From contig JAMPFU010000001.1 in NCBI GenBank assembly GCA_023664385.1, positions 110,918-174,917 on the forward strand: a DNA stretch of 64,000 nt. Reading direction: 5' to 3'. Positions 26,485-35,454 of this stretch are shown here, one piece after another. The translations under genes and the position numbers were made by a program. This DNA comes from Clostridium sp. Its GTDB lineage: Bacteria; Bacillota; Clostridia; Lachnospirales; Lachnospiraceae. The first letter of the stretch is position 1. Each line of letters begins with the position of its first letter. The notes beneath the pieces are model-generated. The model saw only the letters and a program-made list of their open reading frames with translations. It was not told where the DNA came from and searched no databases.

Positions 26485-29400
26485 CTATCTATGTTCTTTT
26501 ATTTTTCTTAAAATTTCTCTTTTTTCAGAACTTATTTTCAAGGATGCCTTTAACGCATCTCTGGAAGCGGTATTATTTATCGGATTATCGGGCTTATGGA
26601 TTGCCTTCTCAACTTGTTGTTTCGGTGTTACACTTCCATAGTCAATACCTAATGATGCAAGCAGTGCCTCTGCCTCTTTTTGCATCTGTTCTTCCTTCAA
26701 AAGATTTGCCTGCAGTTTATCCTGAGCCTTCTCCATAATTTCATCGAAATTATTTTCCACCTCTACAACATGATACTCAGGGAACAAATCCGTCTTAAAT
26801 ACAGGAAAATCAAGATTGCTTTTCTTTGAAGCTATGTCAGCAAGCAAATCTGTTTTTTGTTCTATCTTAGTTTCGTATGCTGTTTCAAATTCTTCCTGCT
26901 TTACTTCAGCTTCATATACCGTTTCAGCTACTTCTTGCTTTACTTCGGCTTCATATACTGTTTCATCTACTTTTGGCTCTATCTCAGCTTCGTATGCTGT
27001 TTCAAATTCTTTCCGCTCTGCTTCTTGTTGAATGTCAGACTCAGAATATAGCCTTGTTTCCTCAACCGCAAATGTCTGTTGCTCATCTGACTTCAAAGGA
27101 GCTTCCTCTGTATGAGTTTCTTTTTCCTCTGTCTTTACTTCAAAATCAAATTCAAAATCAGCATCTTCATTCAAATCAATGCTTTCATCTTCTTCAACAA
27201 CACTTTCATCCTCTGCAGGGGCAGTGTTTTCCTTGGACTCATCTTTCTCTGGTTCAGTCTTACTATCAAACTCAAAGTCGAATTCAAAATCATCTTCCTC
27301 AACATCAGCCTCGGAAGTGATTTCCGTTTCTTCTTCCACACTGGTCTCGGAAACAAGTTGCGATTCTTCCTCAATCTCGGTCTCAAAAGCAGCTTCCATT
27401 TCATCTTCGACATCAGTCTCGGATATGATTTCCGCTTCTTCTTCCACATCGGGCTCAGAAGCAAGTTCGATTTCATCCTCAACATCAGTCTCAGATATGA
27501 TTTCCGCTTCTTCCACATCAGCCTCGGAAGCTAATTCCGTTTTCTCCTCAACATCAATCTCAGATATGATTTCTGTTTCTTCTTCCACATCGGGCTCAGA
27601 AACAAGTTGCGTTTCTTCCTCAACCTCGGCAGTGGCTTCTATTTCTTCGTCATCCTCCACGGACATTGAACCAAATTCATCATCCTCTATAACGCTAAAG
27701 TCATCAGCTTCCTCATCTTCATCCTCATCAATAATAATGTCTGATGCTTCAAACACATACTCCATCTTTTTCTTTGAAAAGAATTTTTCCGTCTCACTCT
27801 TTTCAGAATCCGCATTATCAGAGGTATCATTATAATCAGCTTCGCCCTCAAGGTCATCAATCGTATCTGCCTCAGCAGCAAAGCCATCGTTTTCCTCATC
27901 CACTGAAATAAGCAAATCACTTCGGGCTTCTTTTTCTTTTACATGTAACTCCGACATATCCGTCTCTCCGTCATCAAGTGTATCTTGCTCCCAATCATCT
28001 TGAAATTTGTCATCATCAGTATAGCCTTCCGCAAGCTGACTATCATCCTCTTGCTCCGGTTCATCATTTAATAAAACTTCTTCTATATTAAATTTATATT
28101 TTTTTGTCTGTTTCTCATTATCATTATTTTCGGTTTCAGAAACTGTCTCTGTTTCGGATGTCGCCTCTATTTCAGATGTTGCCGTTTCGGTTTCTGCCTC
28201 CGCTTTCGTATCACTGTCTGTATCAGCAACAACTTCAACATCAGAAGCTTCGTCAGATTTCGGCTCCGAATTTTCAGATACTTCTGTCTTTTCGGTTTTC
28301 TCTACTTTCGTAGCTTCTTCAATTTTTTCAGTTTCCTCTATTTCTTCAACTGCTTCTGTTTTTTCAGTTTCCTCCATTTTCGCAGTTTCTTCAACTTTTT
28401 CGGTTTCCTCTATTTCTTCAACTGCTTCTGCTTTTTCAGTTTCTTCTGTCTTTTCAGTTTCTTCCGCTTTTTCAGTTTCCTCTGTTTTCACAGTTTCTTC
28501 TACTTTTTCAGTTTCTTCCAGCTTTTCCTTGCCTTCTTCACCAGCCTGCTCTACGATTATCTCCTCGGTCAAATCCTCGTCAGCTGGCTTTGATTTTTTA
28601 AACAGCTTCTTAAACAAACCTGTTTTCTTATTATCTGAATTTGAAGCCTCATCTCCCGAAGTTTCCGCTTCCTCGTTTGCCATTCTTTCTTTTTCTTCAA
28701 GCTCACGTTCCTGTTTTTCATGTTCCTTAATCAGCTTTTTCATTTTACGCTTTGAAAGCTCCTCGACCCCTTCGCCGACTTCCTCAAACATAATCGTAAT
28801 TTCAGCTTCCTTCGGATGTATTCTCAATTCATCATCTTCTATGAGCTTTAATTCCTGCTTCCTGACTTCGCTTTCATCTTCATCGTTATCCTCAATCCAC
28901 TCCTTCGCATATGTGTAAATGAGAGAATCAACCTGCAAATCGCCTGCAGCTATTTTACCGATACAGTCAGAATGTTCACTGTTTTTATATGTGGCGCAGT
29001 ATACGTCAGAAAGTGCTTCAGCATCACTTTTACGTCCAAGCTTTATCAAAAGTAAATACGTAATAAAGCTCCAGTCATAATCCATGCTGTGCATATAGGA
29101 GGCTTCCAAATATTCAATCAGTTTTTCCGCTGGTTCTCCATGGGCATTGTCATATATATATTTTGCCTGTTTGGTTTCGACGCTGTCATCGGAACCAAAC
29201 AGGTAAATATCATAATATCTTTTTGCCAGCTCCTCATGTCCCATATTCAAATGAAGCTCAAGCAGAGAAAATATAACTCTTTTAGATTCAGGTGCAAGCC
29301 TGTGTGCCATAACAAGAACCCTTCTTGCATCCTTGTAGCGGCTGGCATGAGAATAAATGTCCCCACAAAGCCTGAGGAATTGAGGGTTAAGGGACTTACT

Positions 29401-29511
29401 CAAATCCTGGCTATCGACAATTTCAAGAGCAAGACTATATTCCCTTGCATTAGCCAATTCCTTTATCTTGTTCACACTAGCCATAGAAAGCCCTGCGCCC
29501 ATGCCGTTCAC
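26485..29511 (-). CDS. TPR-like protein with long acidic repeat region
   Basis: 1008 residues. Residues 1-215 are helical and TPR-like (ALEIVDSQDLSKSLNPQFLRLCGDIYSHASRYKDARRVLVMAHRL...ELHLNMGHEELAKRYYDIYLFG shortened here). A Lys/Glu coiled-coil stretch follows, then about 600 residues of Glu-rich low-complexity sequence with two repeat types: EETEKAEETEK and the longer EIISETDVEDEIELASE. The last 100 residues return to a compact helical region. No signal peptide or membrane segment; strongly acidic. It sits just upstream of the charged-helix gene on the same strand. I do not recognise a family and give no function. Confidence 0.8.
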   Translation of the reverse strand: MNGMGAGLSMASVNKIKELANAREYSLALEIVDSQDLSKSLNPQFLRLCGDIYSHASRYKDARRVLVMAHRLAPESKRVIFSLLELHLNMGHEELAKRYYDIYLFGSDDSVETKQAKYIYDNAHGEPAEKLIEYLEASYMHSMDYDWSFITYLLLIKLGRKSDAEALSDVYCATYKNSEHSDCIGKIAAGDLQVDSLIYTYAKEWIEDNDEDESEVRKQELKLIEDDELRIHPKEAEITIMFEEVGEGVEELSKRKMKKLIKEHEKQERELEEKERMANEEAETSGDEASNSDNKKTGLFKKLFKKSKPADEDLTEEIIVEQAGEEGKEKLEETEKVEETVKTEETEKAEETEKTEETEKAEAVEEIEETEKVEETAKMEETEKTEAVEEIEETEKIEEATKVEKTEKTEVSENSEPKSDEASDVEVVADTDSDTKAEAETETATSEIEATSETETVSETENNDNEKQTKKYKFNIEEVLLNDEPEQEDDSQLAEGYTDDDKFQDDWEQDTLDDGETDMSELHVKEKEARSDLLISVDEENDGFAAEADTIDDLEGEADYNDTSDNADSEKSETEKFFSKKKMEYVFEASDIIIDEDEDEEADDFSVIEDDEFGSMSVEDDEEIEATAEVEEETQLVSEPDVEEETEIISEIDVEEKTELASEADVEEAEIISETDVEDEIELASEPDVEEEAEIISETDVEDEMEAAFETEIEEESQLVSETSVEEETEITSEADVEEDDFEFDFEFDSKTEPEKDESKENTAPAEDESVVEEDESIDLNEDADFEFDFEVKTEEKETHTEEAPLKSDEQQTFAVEETRLYSESDIQQEAERKEFETAYEAEIEPKVDETVYEAEVKQEVAETVYEAEVKQEEFETAYETKIEQKTDLLADIASKKSNLDFPVFKTDLFPEYHVVEVENNFDEIMEKAQDKLQANLLKEEQMQKEAEALLASLGIDYGSVTPKQQVEKAIHKPDNPINNTASRDALKASLKISSEKREILRKIKEHR
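26830..28520 (-). repeat. Acidic in-frame repeats
   Basis: Within the acidic gene, imperfect units encoding SETDVEDEIELASE-like sequence recur at about 27290-27630. EETEKxEE units recur at about 28300-28520, and a YEAEVKQEVAETV unit at about 26870-27010. All are in frame and diverged from one another. Confidence 0.75.
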
Positions 29512-29561
29512 CTCAAAAAATATAGTTTTAGTTTATCACACAGTCCTTTGTTTTACAACAA

Positions 29562-30662
29562 TTAATGCCCCTCAAATACCTTCTCAACCTTCTCAATAAC
29601 TGTTTCCTTCATGTTGCCGCGAGTCTTCTCATATTGAAGTCCCGATTCCATAATTTCAAGAAGCTCCATTCTGTACTGTGTATCAATCTCCTTTATGTAC
29701 TCCATAAGGACGTCCTTAATTTCCATAACAAATTCTTTCGTCTGCATCTTGGCAATCATCTCATCAGGATTAAATCTTGAAACTGCCGTCTTCATGTCAT
29801 CCTGCTTACGTGCACACACAACGCACTCCTCTGAGCCTGCCTCATTTACATATCCACAGTTACATGTCCATGTCATGCCATCAGACTTATACTTCTCAAC
29901 GGCATCAATACCTCTCTTTTCCTTGAGTGCCTCAAGTCTGTGAAGTGGCATTGAAACATTGACAGGTACATCATTGCAGGCAAATACGCCTCTGCTTGTG
30001 ACATATTTTGATATTGTAACCTTTGAGTCCTTTATCAAAAGTATATCCTTTGCAGGCAGCTTACATTCAATATCATTTGCCCTTATCTGAGTTACATTAC
30101 CTTTTTCAAATACAAAATCAAGGTTCTTAAGCAACAGCTTTTCCTCATAAAGATTAGTAAGCTCAATGTCAACTCTTACAGCCTTTATGTCATCCATGTT
30201 GTAGTTGAAAAATTCGGTAGCGATTGTAACATTTTTGCTGTCACCTGACAGTATTACCTTTACAGGTCTTGGCACAAGCCTGTTATAGTAGTTGCTTACA
30301 TAAAGCTCTTTTACTATCTTTTTCTCAGCCTCTGCTTTTTTCTTTAATGTAACCGCTGTTCCTGATGCAATTGTACCTACTGAATAGTTTGCAAACTGAG
30401 TATAGTTAAACTCTGCGCCTATAATGGCATCCGCACCCTTTGCCAATGCCAGCTTTGTAAGCTTTTGCATGGCAACCTCGTTTGCCTGTTCAAGCTTGCT
30501 TGTAAGCTTATCGCTCTCTGCGTCAGAGACCTCCGTAACACTCGCTGCAATACCCTTAAAGAAATTAGAACCAAGTACTGTTTGTCCTGCTACAAAGCCA
30601 AGGTACTCCTCAATGTCATAGCCCTCAAAGCCTGAACCGGACGTAATCATAATCTCACTCAT
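29562..30662 (-). CDS. YbjQ-like domain protein with a zinc finger
   Basis: 366 residues. The ATG at 30662 is chosen because GGAGGG is 7 bases upstream. Residues 1-105 resemble the YbjQ/UPF0145 domain: GYDIEEYLGFVAGQTVLGSNFFKG, then ALAKGADAIIGAEFNYTQF. The middle is strand-rich and unrecognised. About residues 270-295 form a RanBP2-like zinc finger, WTCNCGYVNEAGSEECVVC. The C-terminus is helical. YbjQ-like proteins form pentamers or decamers of unknown role. It precedes the two giant low-complexity genes on the same strand by 50 bp and may share their transcript. Confidence 0.8.
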   Translation of the reverse strand: MSEIMITSGSGFEGYDIEEYLGFVAGQTVLGSNFFKGIAASVTEVSDAESDKLTSKLEQANEVAMQKLTKLALAKGADAIIGAEFNYTQFANYSVGTIASGTAVTLKKKAEAEKKIVKELYVSNYYNRLVPRPVKVILSGDSKNVTIATEFFNYNMDDIKAVRVDIELTNLYEEKLLLKNLDFVFEKGNVTQIRANDIECKLPAKDILLIKDSKVTISKYVTSRGVFACNDVPVNVSMPLHRLEALKEKRGIDAVEKYKSDGMTWTCNCGYVNEAGSEECVVCARKQDDMKTAVSRFNPDEMIAKMQTKEFVMEIKDVLMEYIKEIDTQYRMELLEIMESGLQYEKTRGNMKETVIEKVEKVFEGH

Positions 30663-30706
30663 CTTTAAACCCTCCACTTTAAAAAATTTCGAATAAATAT
30701 AAAAAA

Positions 30707-30735
30707 ATTATATCATATTCCAAAGATGATTGAAA
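30707..30735 (-). promoter_or_regulatory. Promoter of the YbjQ-like gene
   Basis: Minus-strand extended -10 TGATATAAT (TATAAT at 30707-30712) with a weak -35 TTTCAA (30730-30735), 17 bp apart, about 45 bp before the start codon. Confidence 0.55.
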
Positions 30736-30795
30736 GTGTTTTTGTATAAATTATTGCATTTTGAATTTACTTTTTGTGCATTTATGACACAATCA

Positions 30796-31299
30796 CTAAA
30801 ATTCCAAGGGATTACTGTTTTCATACTTATAATAATAGAATTCCAAGCTGAAATATGTATGCTCCTCACTGTCCCCGATTACCCGCCAGTCAGGAAGCTT
30901 GTCCAAATTTGGAAAATATGTATCTGCCTCATAATTATAGTCAATTTTTGTCACATGGGCATATTTACAGTATGGCAAAAGCATTTCGTAAACCTTGCCT
31001 CCGCCTACAACAAATATCTGTCTGTCCCTATACCTTTTAAGCACCTCAAAAAGCTGTTCCTTAGAATTTACAACAGTGCCATCCTTTACCTTAAAATCAG
31101 GATTTGCAGAAAGTATAATATTATCCCGTCCTGCAAGAGGCAGTCCGTTCGGGAAGCCCGCTAAGGTTTTTCGTCCAAGCACGATGACATTTCCCATGGT
31201 AACCTGTCTGAAAAATTTGTGGTCCTCCGGTATGGAAACAAGCAGATTGCCTTTGTTTCCAATCGCCCAGTTATTATCAACAGCAACAATTAAATCCAT
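30796..31299 (-). CDS. folA: Dihydrofolate reductase
   Basis: 167 residues. It begins MDLIVAVDNNWAIGNKGNLLVSIPEDHKFFR, with the substrate-binding acidic residue in the IPED segment. GNVIVLGRKTLAGFP and IFVVGGGKVYEMLL form the NADPH site. It regenerates tetrahydrofolate. It lies 48 nt after thyA on the same strand, the classic thyA-folA pairing, because ThyA produces dihydrofolate. Normal length. Confidence 0.96.
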   Translation of the reverse strand: MDLIVAVDNNWAIGNKGNLLVSIPEDHKFFRQVTMGNVIVLGRKTLAGFPNGLPLAGRDNIILSANPDFKVKDGTVVNSKEQLFEVLKRYRDRQIFVVGGGKVYEMLLPYCKYAHVTKIDYNYEADTYFPNLDKLPDWRVIGDSEEHTYFSLEFYYYKYENSNPLEF

Positions 31300-31347
31300 T
31301 TGTTTTCTCCTTCATCATTGAACGCCGCAGCTTCTAAATTTAGCCTT

Positions 31348-32178
31348 TTAAATAGCGACGGGTATATTTTCAACCTGTGGACCTGTCTCATAGTTTTTGA
31401 TACTAAAATCATCAAGGGTAAATTTATAAAAATCCTTTATGTCAGGGTTCATGGAAAATTCCGGTGCCGGATATGTTTTTCTCGTAATCAGCTCCTTTAC
31501 GATAGGAATGTGTCTGTCATATATATGTGCGTCTGCAATAACGTGTACAAGCTCACCCACTTCAAATCCTGTAACCTGCGCCATCATATGCACAAGCACG
31601 GCATATTGCACAACATTCCAGTTGTTTGCCGCAAGCACATCCTGGGAACGCTGATTTAATATGGCATTAAGCTTATTTCCCGTAACATTAAATGTGACAC
31701 TGTAGGCACACGGATAAAGATTCATCTCTGATAGGTCCTGATGCACATATATATTCGTCATGATGCGGCGGCTAAAGGGATTATTTTTCAAATCATATAT
31801 TACCCTGTCAACCTGATCCATCATACCTTCCTTGTACCTGTGCTTCACGCCAAGCTGATATCCGTATGCTTTTCCGATTGAGCCATTCTCGTCCGCCCAC
31901 GCATCCCAAATATGGCTTTTTAAATCGTTTACATTGTTTGATTTTTTCTGCCATATCCACAAAAGCTCATCTATTGCAGATTTTACATATGTTCTTCTTA
32001 AGGTGATTGCGGGAAATTCCTTGGAAAGGTCGTATCTGTTCACAATCCCAAATCTTTTGATTGTATATGCATATGTTCCATCCTCCCACTTCGGACGGAC
32101 CTTTTCCCCCTCCGTGCTATAGCCGTTGTTAATAATATCGTTACACATATCAATAAATAGGTTGTCTGCCTTGCTCAT
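31348..32178 (-). CDS. thyA: Thymidylate synthase
   Basis: 276 residues. The active-site cysteine is in MNLYPCAYSVTFNV, followed by LNQRSQDVLAANNWNVVQYA, the dUMP/folate-binding block, and HIYDRH. It methylates dUMP to dTMP using methylenetetrahydrofolate. It is the first gene of a thyA-folA unit, with CGGAGGAAT before the ATG. Normal length. Confidence 0.97.
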   Translation of the reverse strand: MSKADNLFIDMCNDIINNGYSTEGEKVRPKWEDGTYAYTIKRFGIVNRYDLSKEFPAITLRRTYVKSAIDELLWIWQKKSNNVNDLKSHIWDAWADENGSIGKAYGYQLGVKHRYKEGMMDQVDRVIYDLKNNPFSRRIMTNIYVHQDLSEMNLYPCAYSVTFNVTGNKLNAILNQRSQDVLAANNWNVVQYAVLVHMMAQVTGFEVGELVHVIADAHIYDRHIPIVKELITRKTYPAPEFSMNPDIKDFYKFTLDDFSIKNYETGPQVENIPVAI

Positions 32179-32338
32179 TTTATTCCTCCGACAATTTTAT
32201 AAAATTAAGTATATACAAAACAAAAAAATGTGATATAATGTCTTTTAAGGTTTTTCCCTTTCTGATAATTCAAAAGGTTCAACCACATTCAAAATTTCCC
32301 TAATAATTTTAAATCATACAATGAAAGCGAGGTATATT

Positions 32339-32722
32339 ATGCAGGTAAAATCATTTGCTGAGGTCCTAAAAGGAAAAAGAGAAGAATTTGGATACAAACA
32401 ATGTGAGGTCGCAGAGATGCTGTATTTGTCCAGTTCAACATACAGCCATTACGAAGCGGGAACACGGCTTCCGACCATAGAAAACTTAATAAAAATATCC
32501 GCTCTTTACAATATGAATCCACTGGAGCTTCTTTATATGTTTGCTCCTGAGGATGTCAAATCAAATAGTGAAACATATTTTAATTTCATAAGACATGGTA
32601 AATATGCCCTGTCAACAAAAGAGCTGCATCTCCTGTCCGATTTTAACATGCTAAATAATGACCAGCAAAATGCAATCATCAATATGACTAAGCTGTTAAA
32701 AAGAAGTAACCTACCGCATTAA
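32339..32722 (+). CDS. XRE-family regulator
   Basis: 127 residues. The ATG at 32339 is preferred over the one at 32321 because GAGG lies 7 bases before it. The helix-turn-helix covers residues 5-60: VLKGKREEFGYKQCEVAEMLYLSSSTYSHYEAG, then PTIENLIKISALYNM. The rest is helical. It is divergent from thyA and ends against the convergent metalloprotease-like gene. An extended -10 (TGATATAAT at about 32231-32239) lies upstream. Target unknown. Confidence 0.85.
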   Translation: MQVKSFAEVLKGKREEFGYKQCEVAEMLYLSSSTYSHYEAGTRLPTIENLIKISALYNMNPLELLYMFAPEDVKSNSETYFNFIRHGKYALSTKELHLLSDFNMLNNDQQNAIINMTKLLKRSNLPH

Positions 32723-33187
32723 TCAAACCTTTTCATCTACGTTATTTCCAACAAGCAAGTCGCCAAATGCTTCATCAGCATTCTTATCATATGGATTTGA
32801 TTTTGAATACTTTATCTGGGTTGTTGTCGTTCCTCCTGCAATATATGTCGTGCCACACTCAGGACACACCGCCATTTTAAGTGCAACCGATGCGCTGATA
32901 AGCTTCGCCCCCGGCTTGCTGCCCTTTGCAATGGCATTGGCAACATGCTCCCTCTCATGTGCGCTTACCTTGGCATAGGATTCCTCAGGCTTTATATTGC
33001 CCGGTGTTTTAAAGGAAACATCAGCCTCATTGGAGCCATCCACGTACTTTCTGTTCTTGCATGTCTGACATTCAGTAGACTTTACCTCGGAGGAGCTGTC
33101 TACCGTATTATCAGTATTGACAGGCGTCACCCTGTCTACCATGCTTACAGGTACAGTGTAATTGTTACTCATACCACCTATGTACAT
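32723..33187 (-). CDS. SprA-related metalloprotease-like protein
   Basis: 154 residues. The zinc-protease-like motif HEREHVANA is at about residue 77. CQTCKNRKYVDGSNEADVSFK and CPECGTTYIAGGTTTTQI are two cysteine-knuckle blocks that flank it. This layout occurs in a family annotated as putative metalloprotease (SprA-related). No signal peptide. Downstream of it is queH; its stop codon abuts the stop of the XRE gene. Catalytic activity is not shown by sequence alone. Confidence 0.75.
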   Translation of the reverse strand: MYIGGMSNNYTVPVSMVDRVTPVNTDNTVDSSSEVKSTECQTCKNRKYVDGSNEADVSFKTPGNIKPEESYAKVSAHEREHVANAIAKGSKPGAKLISASVALKMAVCPECGTTYIAGGTTTTQIKYSKSNPYDKNADEAFGDLLVGNNVDEKV

Positions 33188-33252
33188 AAAACAGCCTCCC
33201 TTCTAAATCCATTCTATATCATATCTGTTATTGTACTACAATATAACTTCAT

Positions 33253-33837
33253 CTACAAGCTATTTTTTCTTCTATCAGCCTCATTTTTGCTATATACACA
33301 TCCACAATAATTCTGTCTGTACAGCCCATATTCTTTCGATAATTGTATCGACCGTGCGTATCCATTTTTCTTTTTAAAATCACTATAAAGGTAGTCAATT
33401 CCAAGCTCATCGGAAAGTCTCATACCGATTTCATTCAGCCACCCTGCATTTTTATGTGGACTTATGGAAAGCGTTGTAGTAAATAAATCATATTTATGCT
33501 CCAAGGCATATATGGCAGTTTCCCTAAGTCTAAGCTCATAGCACTTATAACATCTTATTCCCCGTTCCGGCTCATTTTCCAGATTTTTGGACAGTTCAAT
33601 AAATTTTTCCGGATTGTATGTGCCCTCAAGAACCACAACATTTTTGGCAAAGGGCGCTTCCCTTACAAAGCGTTTCAGCTCCCCTATTCTTTTCTCATAT
33701 TCCTCCCGTATTGTAATATTGGGATTGTAAAAAAATGTAGTTATGTTATACTTGGAATAGAGGTATTCCAAAACATAAGAGCTGCACGGAGCACAGCACA
33801 CATGCAGCAGTAATTTTTGTTGATTTTGTATATCCAT
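33253..33837 (-). CDS. queH: Epoxyqueuosine reductase QueH
   Basis: 194 residues. Cysteine motifs match QueH (old DUF208): LLLHVCCAPCSSYVLEYL at the N-terminus, RCYKCYELRL in the middle and YCGCVYS near the C-terminus; ISPHKNAGWLNEIG is also typical. QueH performs the last step of queuosine synthesis in tRNA wobble positions, replacing QueG. It stands alone; other que genes are not in the window. Confidence 0.93.
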   Translation of the reverse strand: MDIQNQQKLLLHVCCAPCSSYVLEYLYSKYNITTFFYNPNITIREEYEKRIGELKRFVREAPFAKNVVVLEGTYNPEKFIELSKNLENEPERGIRCYKCYELRLRETAIYALEHKYDLFTTTLSISPHKNAGWLNEIGMRLSDELGIDYLYSDFKKKNGYARSIQLSKEYGLYRQNYCGCVYSKNEADRRKNSL

Positions 33838-33925
33838 TTATCTTTCTTAACCCTTTCTTGTCAATTTGAACAATGAGTTTTATTAAAATCTACTGATTTA
33901 AAAAACAATTTAGTCACTTTTAACA

Positions 33926-33954
33926 ATTGACATTGTAAAATTTATACAATATAC
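33926..33954 (+). promoter_or_regulatory. Consensus promoter of the 77-residue gene
   Basis: TTGACA (33926-33931) and TATACT (33949-33954) are 17 bp apart. ATTGTA and TACAAT form an inverted repeat across the spacer (33931-33949), a possible operator. The leader to the start codon is about 85 nt. Confidence 0.7.
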
Positions 33955-34045
33955 TATTAGTAAATAAACAATTATAATAATTATAGCGATTTGATTATAT
34001 ATTATCAAGTGGATTTATGTAGCTTTTTAAGAGGAGGTATATCAG

Positions 34046-34279
34046 ATGACAGTTGATCAGGCCGTTAAGAAATTCAAATTGGAGCCCCTTAATGTATACA
34101 CTGCAAAGGCGAAAGCGAAAGAGCTTAACGTAGATGAAGTTCTTTATATGAATGTGCAAAAAAACAAGTATTCATACATCGTAAAAGACGGTGCTCGTGG
34201 ATTTATGCTCTATCAGGATGAAAAGAGCTTATATACCAAAATGTACAAGGGTCTTAAGATGACACCGTTAGAACCATAA
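34046..34279 (+). CDS. Small protein of unknown function
   Basis: 77 residues, starting MTVDQAVKKFKLEPLNVYTA. AAGAGGAGG precedes the ATG and a consensus promoter lies upstream, so it is surely expressed. It has no cysteines, no membrane segment and no signal peptide; an alpha/beta mix is likely. A clear terminator follows at 34321-34338. I do not recognise a family. The strong monocistronic expression signals suggest an abundant small protein. Confidence 0.8.
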   Translation: MTVDQAVKKFKLEPLNVYTAKAKAKELNVDEVLYMNVQKNKYSYIVKDGARGFMLYQDEKSLYTKMYKGLKMTPLEP

Positions 34280-34318
34280 CAGGCTTTTTTTATATTTTTT
34301 TTCATACCTTTTTTCTCC

Positions 34319-34350
34319 AAGCCGGACGAGAGTCCGGCTATTTTAATTTT
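34319..34350 (+). terminator. Rho-independent terminator
   Basis: GCCGGAC (34321-34327), loop GAGA, GTCCGGC (34332-34338), then TATTTTAATTTT. It follows the 77-residue gene. Confidence 0.85.
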
Positions 34351-34365
34351 GGAAGCTTCTAAATC

Positions 34366-34797
34366 TTATTCCAGTATAAACTTCTGAATCATATATGTCA
34401 TATATACACAAAGAAGTCCCATAACACCCCATACAAATGTATAGGGAAGGCAGACCTGCCCCATTATATTCCCCTTTACCCTTGAATAGTCCCAAACCTC
34501 AAAATCAAAAATAACGTTCACAATAAGTCCTGTGATAAACTCTAAGGTTGTTATGATAAGCGCTGACGCAGCCATTATCTTTACAATGAAAAAGCGGCTT
34601 TTCCCATATAAAAGGCTAAGCCCAACCTGCCCGACAAAAAGAAAGCAAAAGCCGCCGCATATTATCATGGAATAATGGGAATATCCTCGAAACATAATTT
34701 CCATATAAAAATATGCAATTCCTCCTGTCAGCCACAACAGAAAATACTGTTGGAATTTTTCAAGAATTTTAGAAACCACATCATCGTTTTTTGTCAT
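34366..34797 (-). CDS. Small membrane protein, ABC-transporter type IV (CmpB) like
   Basis: 143 residues with about four hydrophobic segments: FLLWLTGGIAYFYMEIMF, MIICGGFCFLFVGQVGLSLLY, IMAASALIITTLEFITGLIV and FVWGVMGLLCVYMTYMI. GYSHYSMIICGG and EFITGLIVN resemble the CmpB/type IV ABC-like membrane family. No ATPase partner is adjacent. Transport is a family label, not proven. Confidence 0.65.
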   Translation of the reverse strand: MTKNDDVVSKILEKFQQYFLLWLTGGIAYFYMEIMFRGYSHYSMIICGGFCFLFVGQVGLSLLYGKSRFFIVKIMAASALIITTLEFITGLIVNVIFDFEVWDYSRVKGNIMGQVCLPYTFVWGVMGLLCVYMTYMIQKFILE

Positions 34798-34881
34798 ATT
34801 ATTTTACCCAAGCATGAAATATTACCACACGAAAGCTTTGTTTATATAAAACAAGTACAGTCTATGGCCATTCTTATTTTT

Positions 34882-34913
34882 ACAAAAAAATACCGGCTTT
34901 ATTCAAAGCCGGC
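34882..34913 (-). terminator. Terminator of the nfnAB/DUF6106 transcription unit
   Basis: On the minus strand, CCGGCTTT (34905-34912) and AAAGCCGG (34893-34900) flank a four-base loop and are followed by seven T residues. Confidence 0.85.
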
Positions 34914-34933
34914 ATCATAATTTACTTTATTTT

Positions 34934-35446
34934 TTAACTTTCAATTTTATTTTTGTAGTATACCTTTACGTGCTCTAACGCCTTGTCCGTAAGCTCAACA
35001 ATCGCTACAGTCTGTTTCCCTCTTTTATCGTTAATCATGAAGGCATACCAACTGTCCTTGTTCTCCTCCCTGCCTGTCGTAATATTTTTTACAACAAGGG
35101 ATTTGTTAATATCAAGCTCGTTTTTAAGCTTATCGCTTTCATATGGAAGCACTCTTGTAACATGGTCTGCATCAAAGGAAAAAAATTCTTTTCTTTTCAC
35201 CAGGTTGTATATTATGGCACTGTCAAAATCTCCATTTGTAAAAATATATTCAAACTGCGAATGGAGCTTCTTGCTTGTAAGACTTCCGAGGAAGCCACCG
35301 ATTACGATAACCAGCGCCCCATACGATATCCCTACAGTCGCAAAGACACCGACTCCCACAAGTGCAATTATAAATGACAGCACAAAGGGCAACAGCTCCA
35401 TAAATGTTCTTTTTCTTCTTATTACCTGTTCAATATAATCATCCAT
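34934..35446 (-). CDS. DUF6106-like membrane protein
   Basis: 170 residues. Starts MDDYIEQVIRRKRTFMELLPF, then two adjacent membrane helices (about residues 18-60), then a soluble domain with SKKLHSQFEYIFTNGDFDSAIIYNLVKR. This pattern matches a Lachnospiraceae-type family I associate with DUF6106. It follows nfnB by 8 nt and probably shares its transcript. Function unknown. Confidence 0.7.
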   Translation of the reverse strand: MDDYIEQVIRRKRTFMELLPFVLSFIIALVGVGVFATVGISYGALVIVIGGFLGSLTSKKLHSQFEYIFTNGDFDSAIIYNLVKRKEFFSFDADHVTRVLPYESDKLKNELDINKSLVVKNITTGREENKDSWYAFMINDKRGKQTVAIVELTDKALEHVKVYYKNKIES

Positions 35447-35454
35447 AAAAACTC

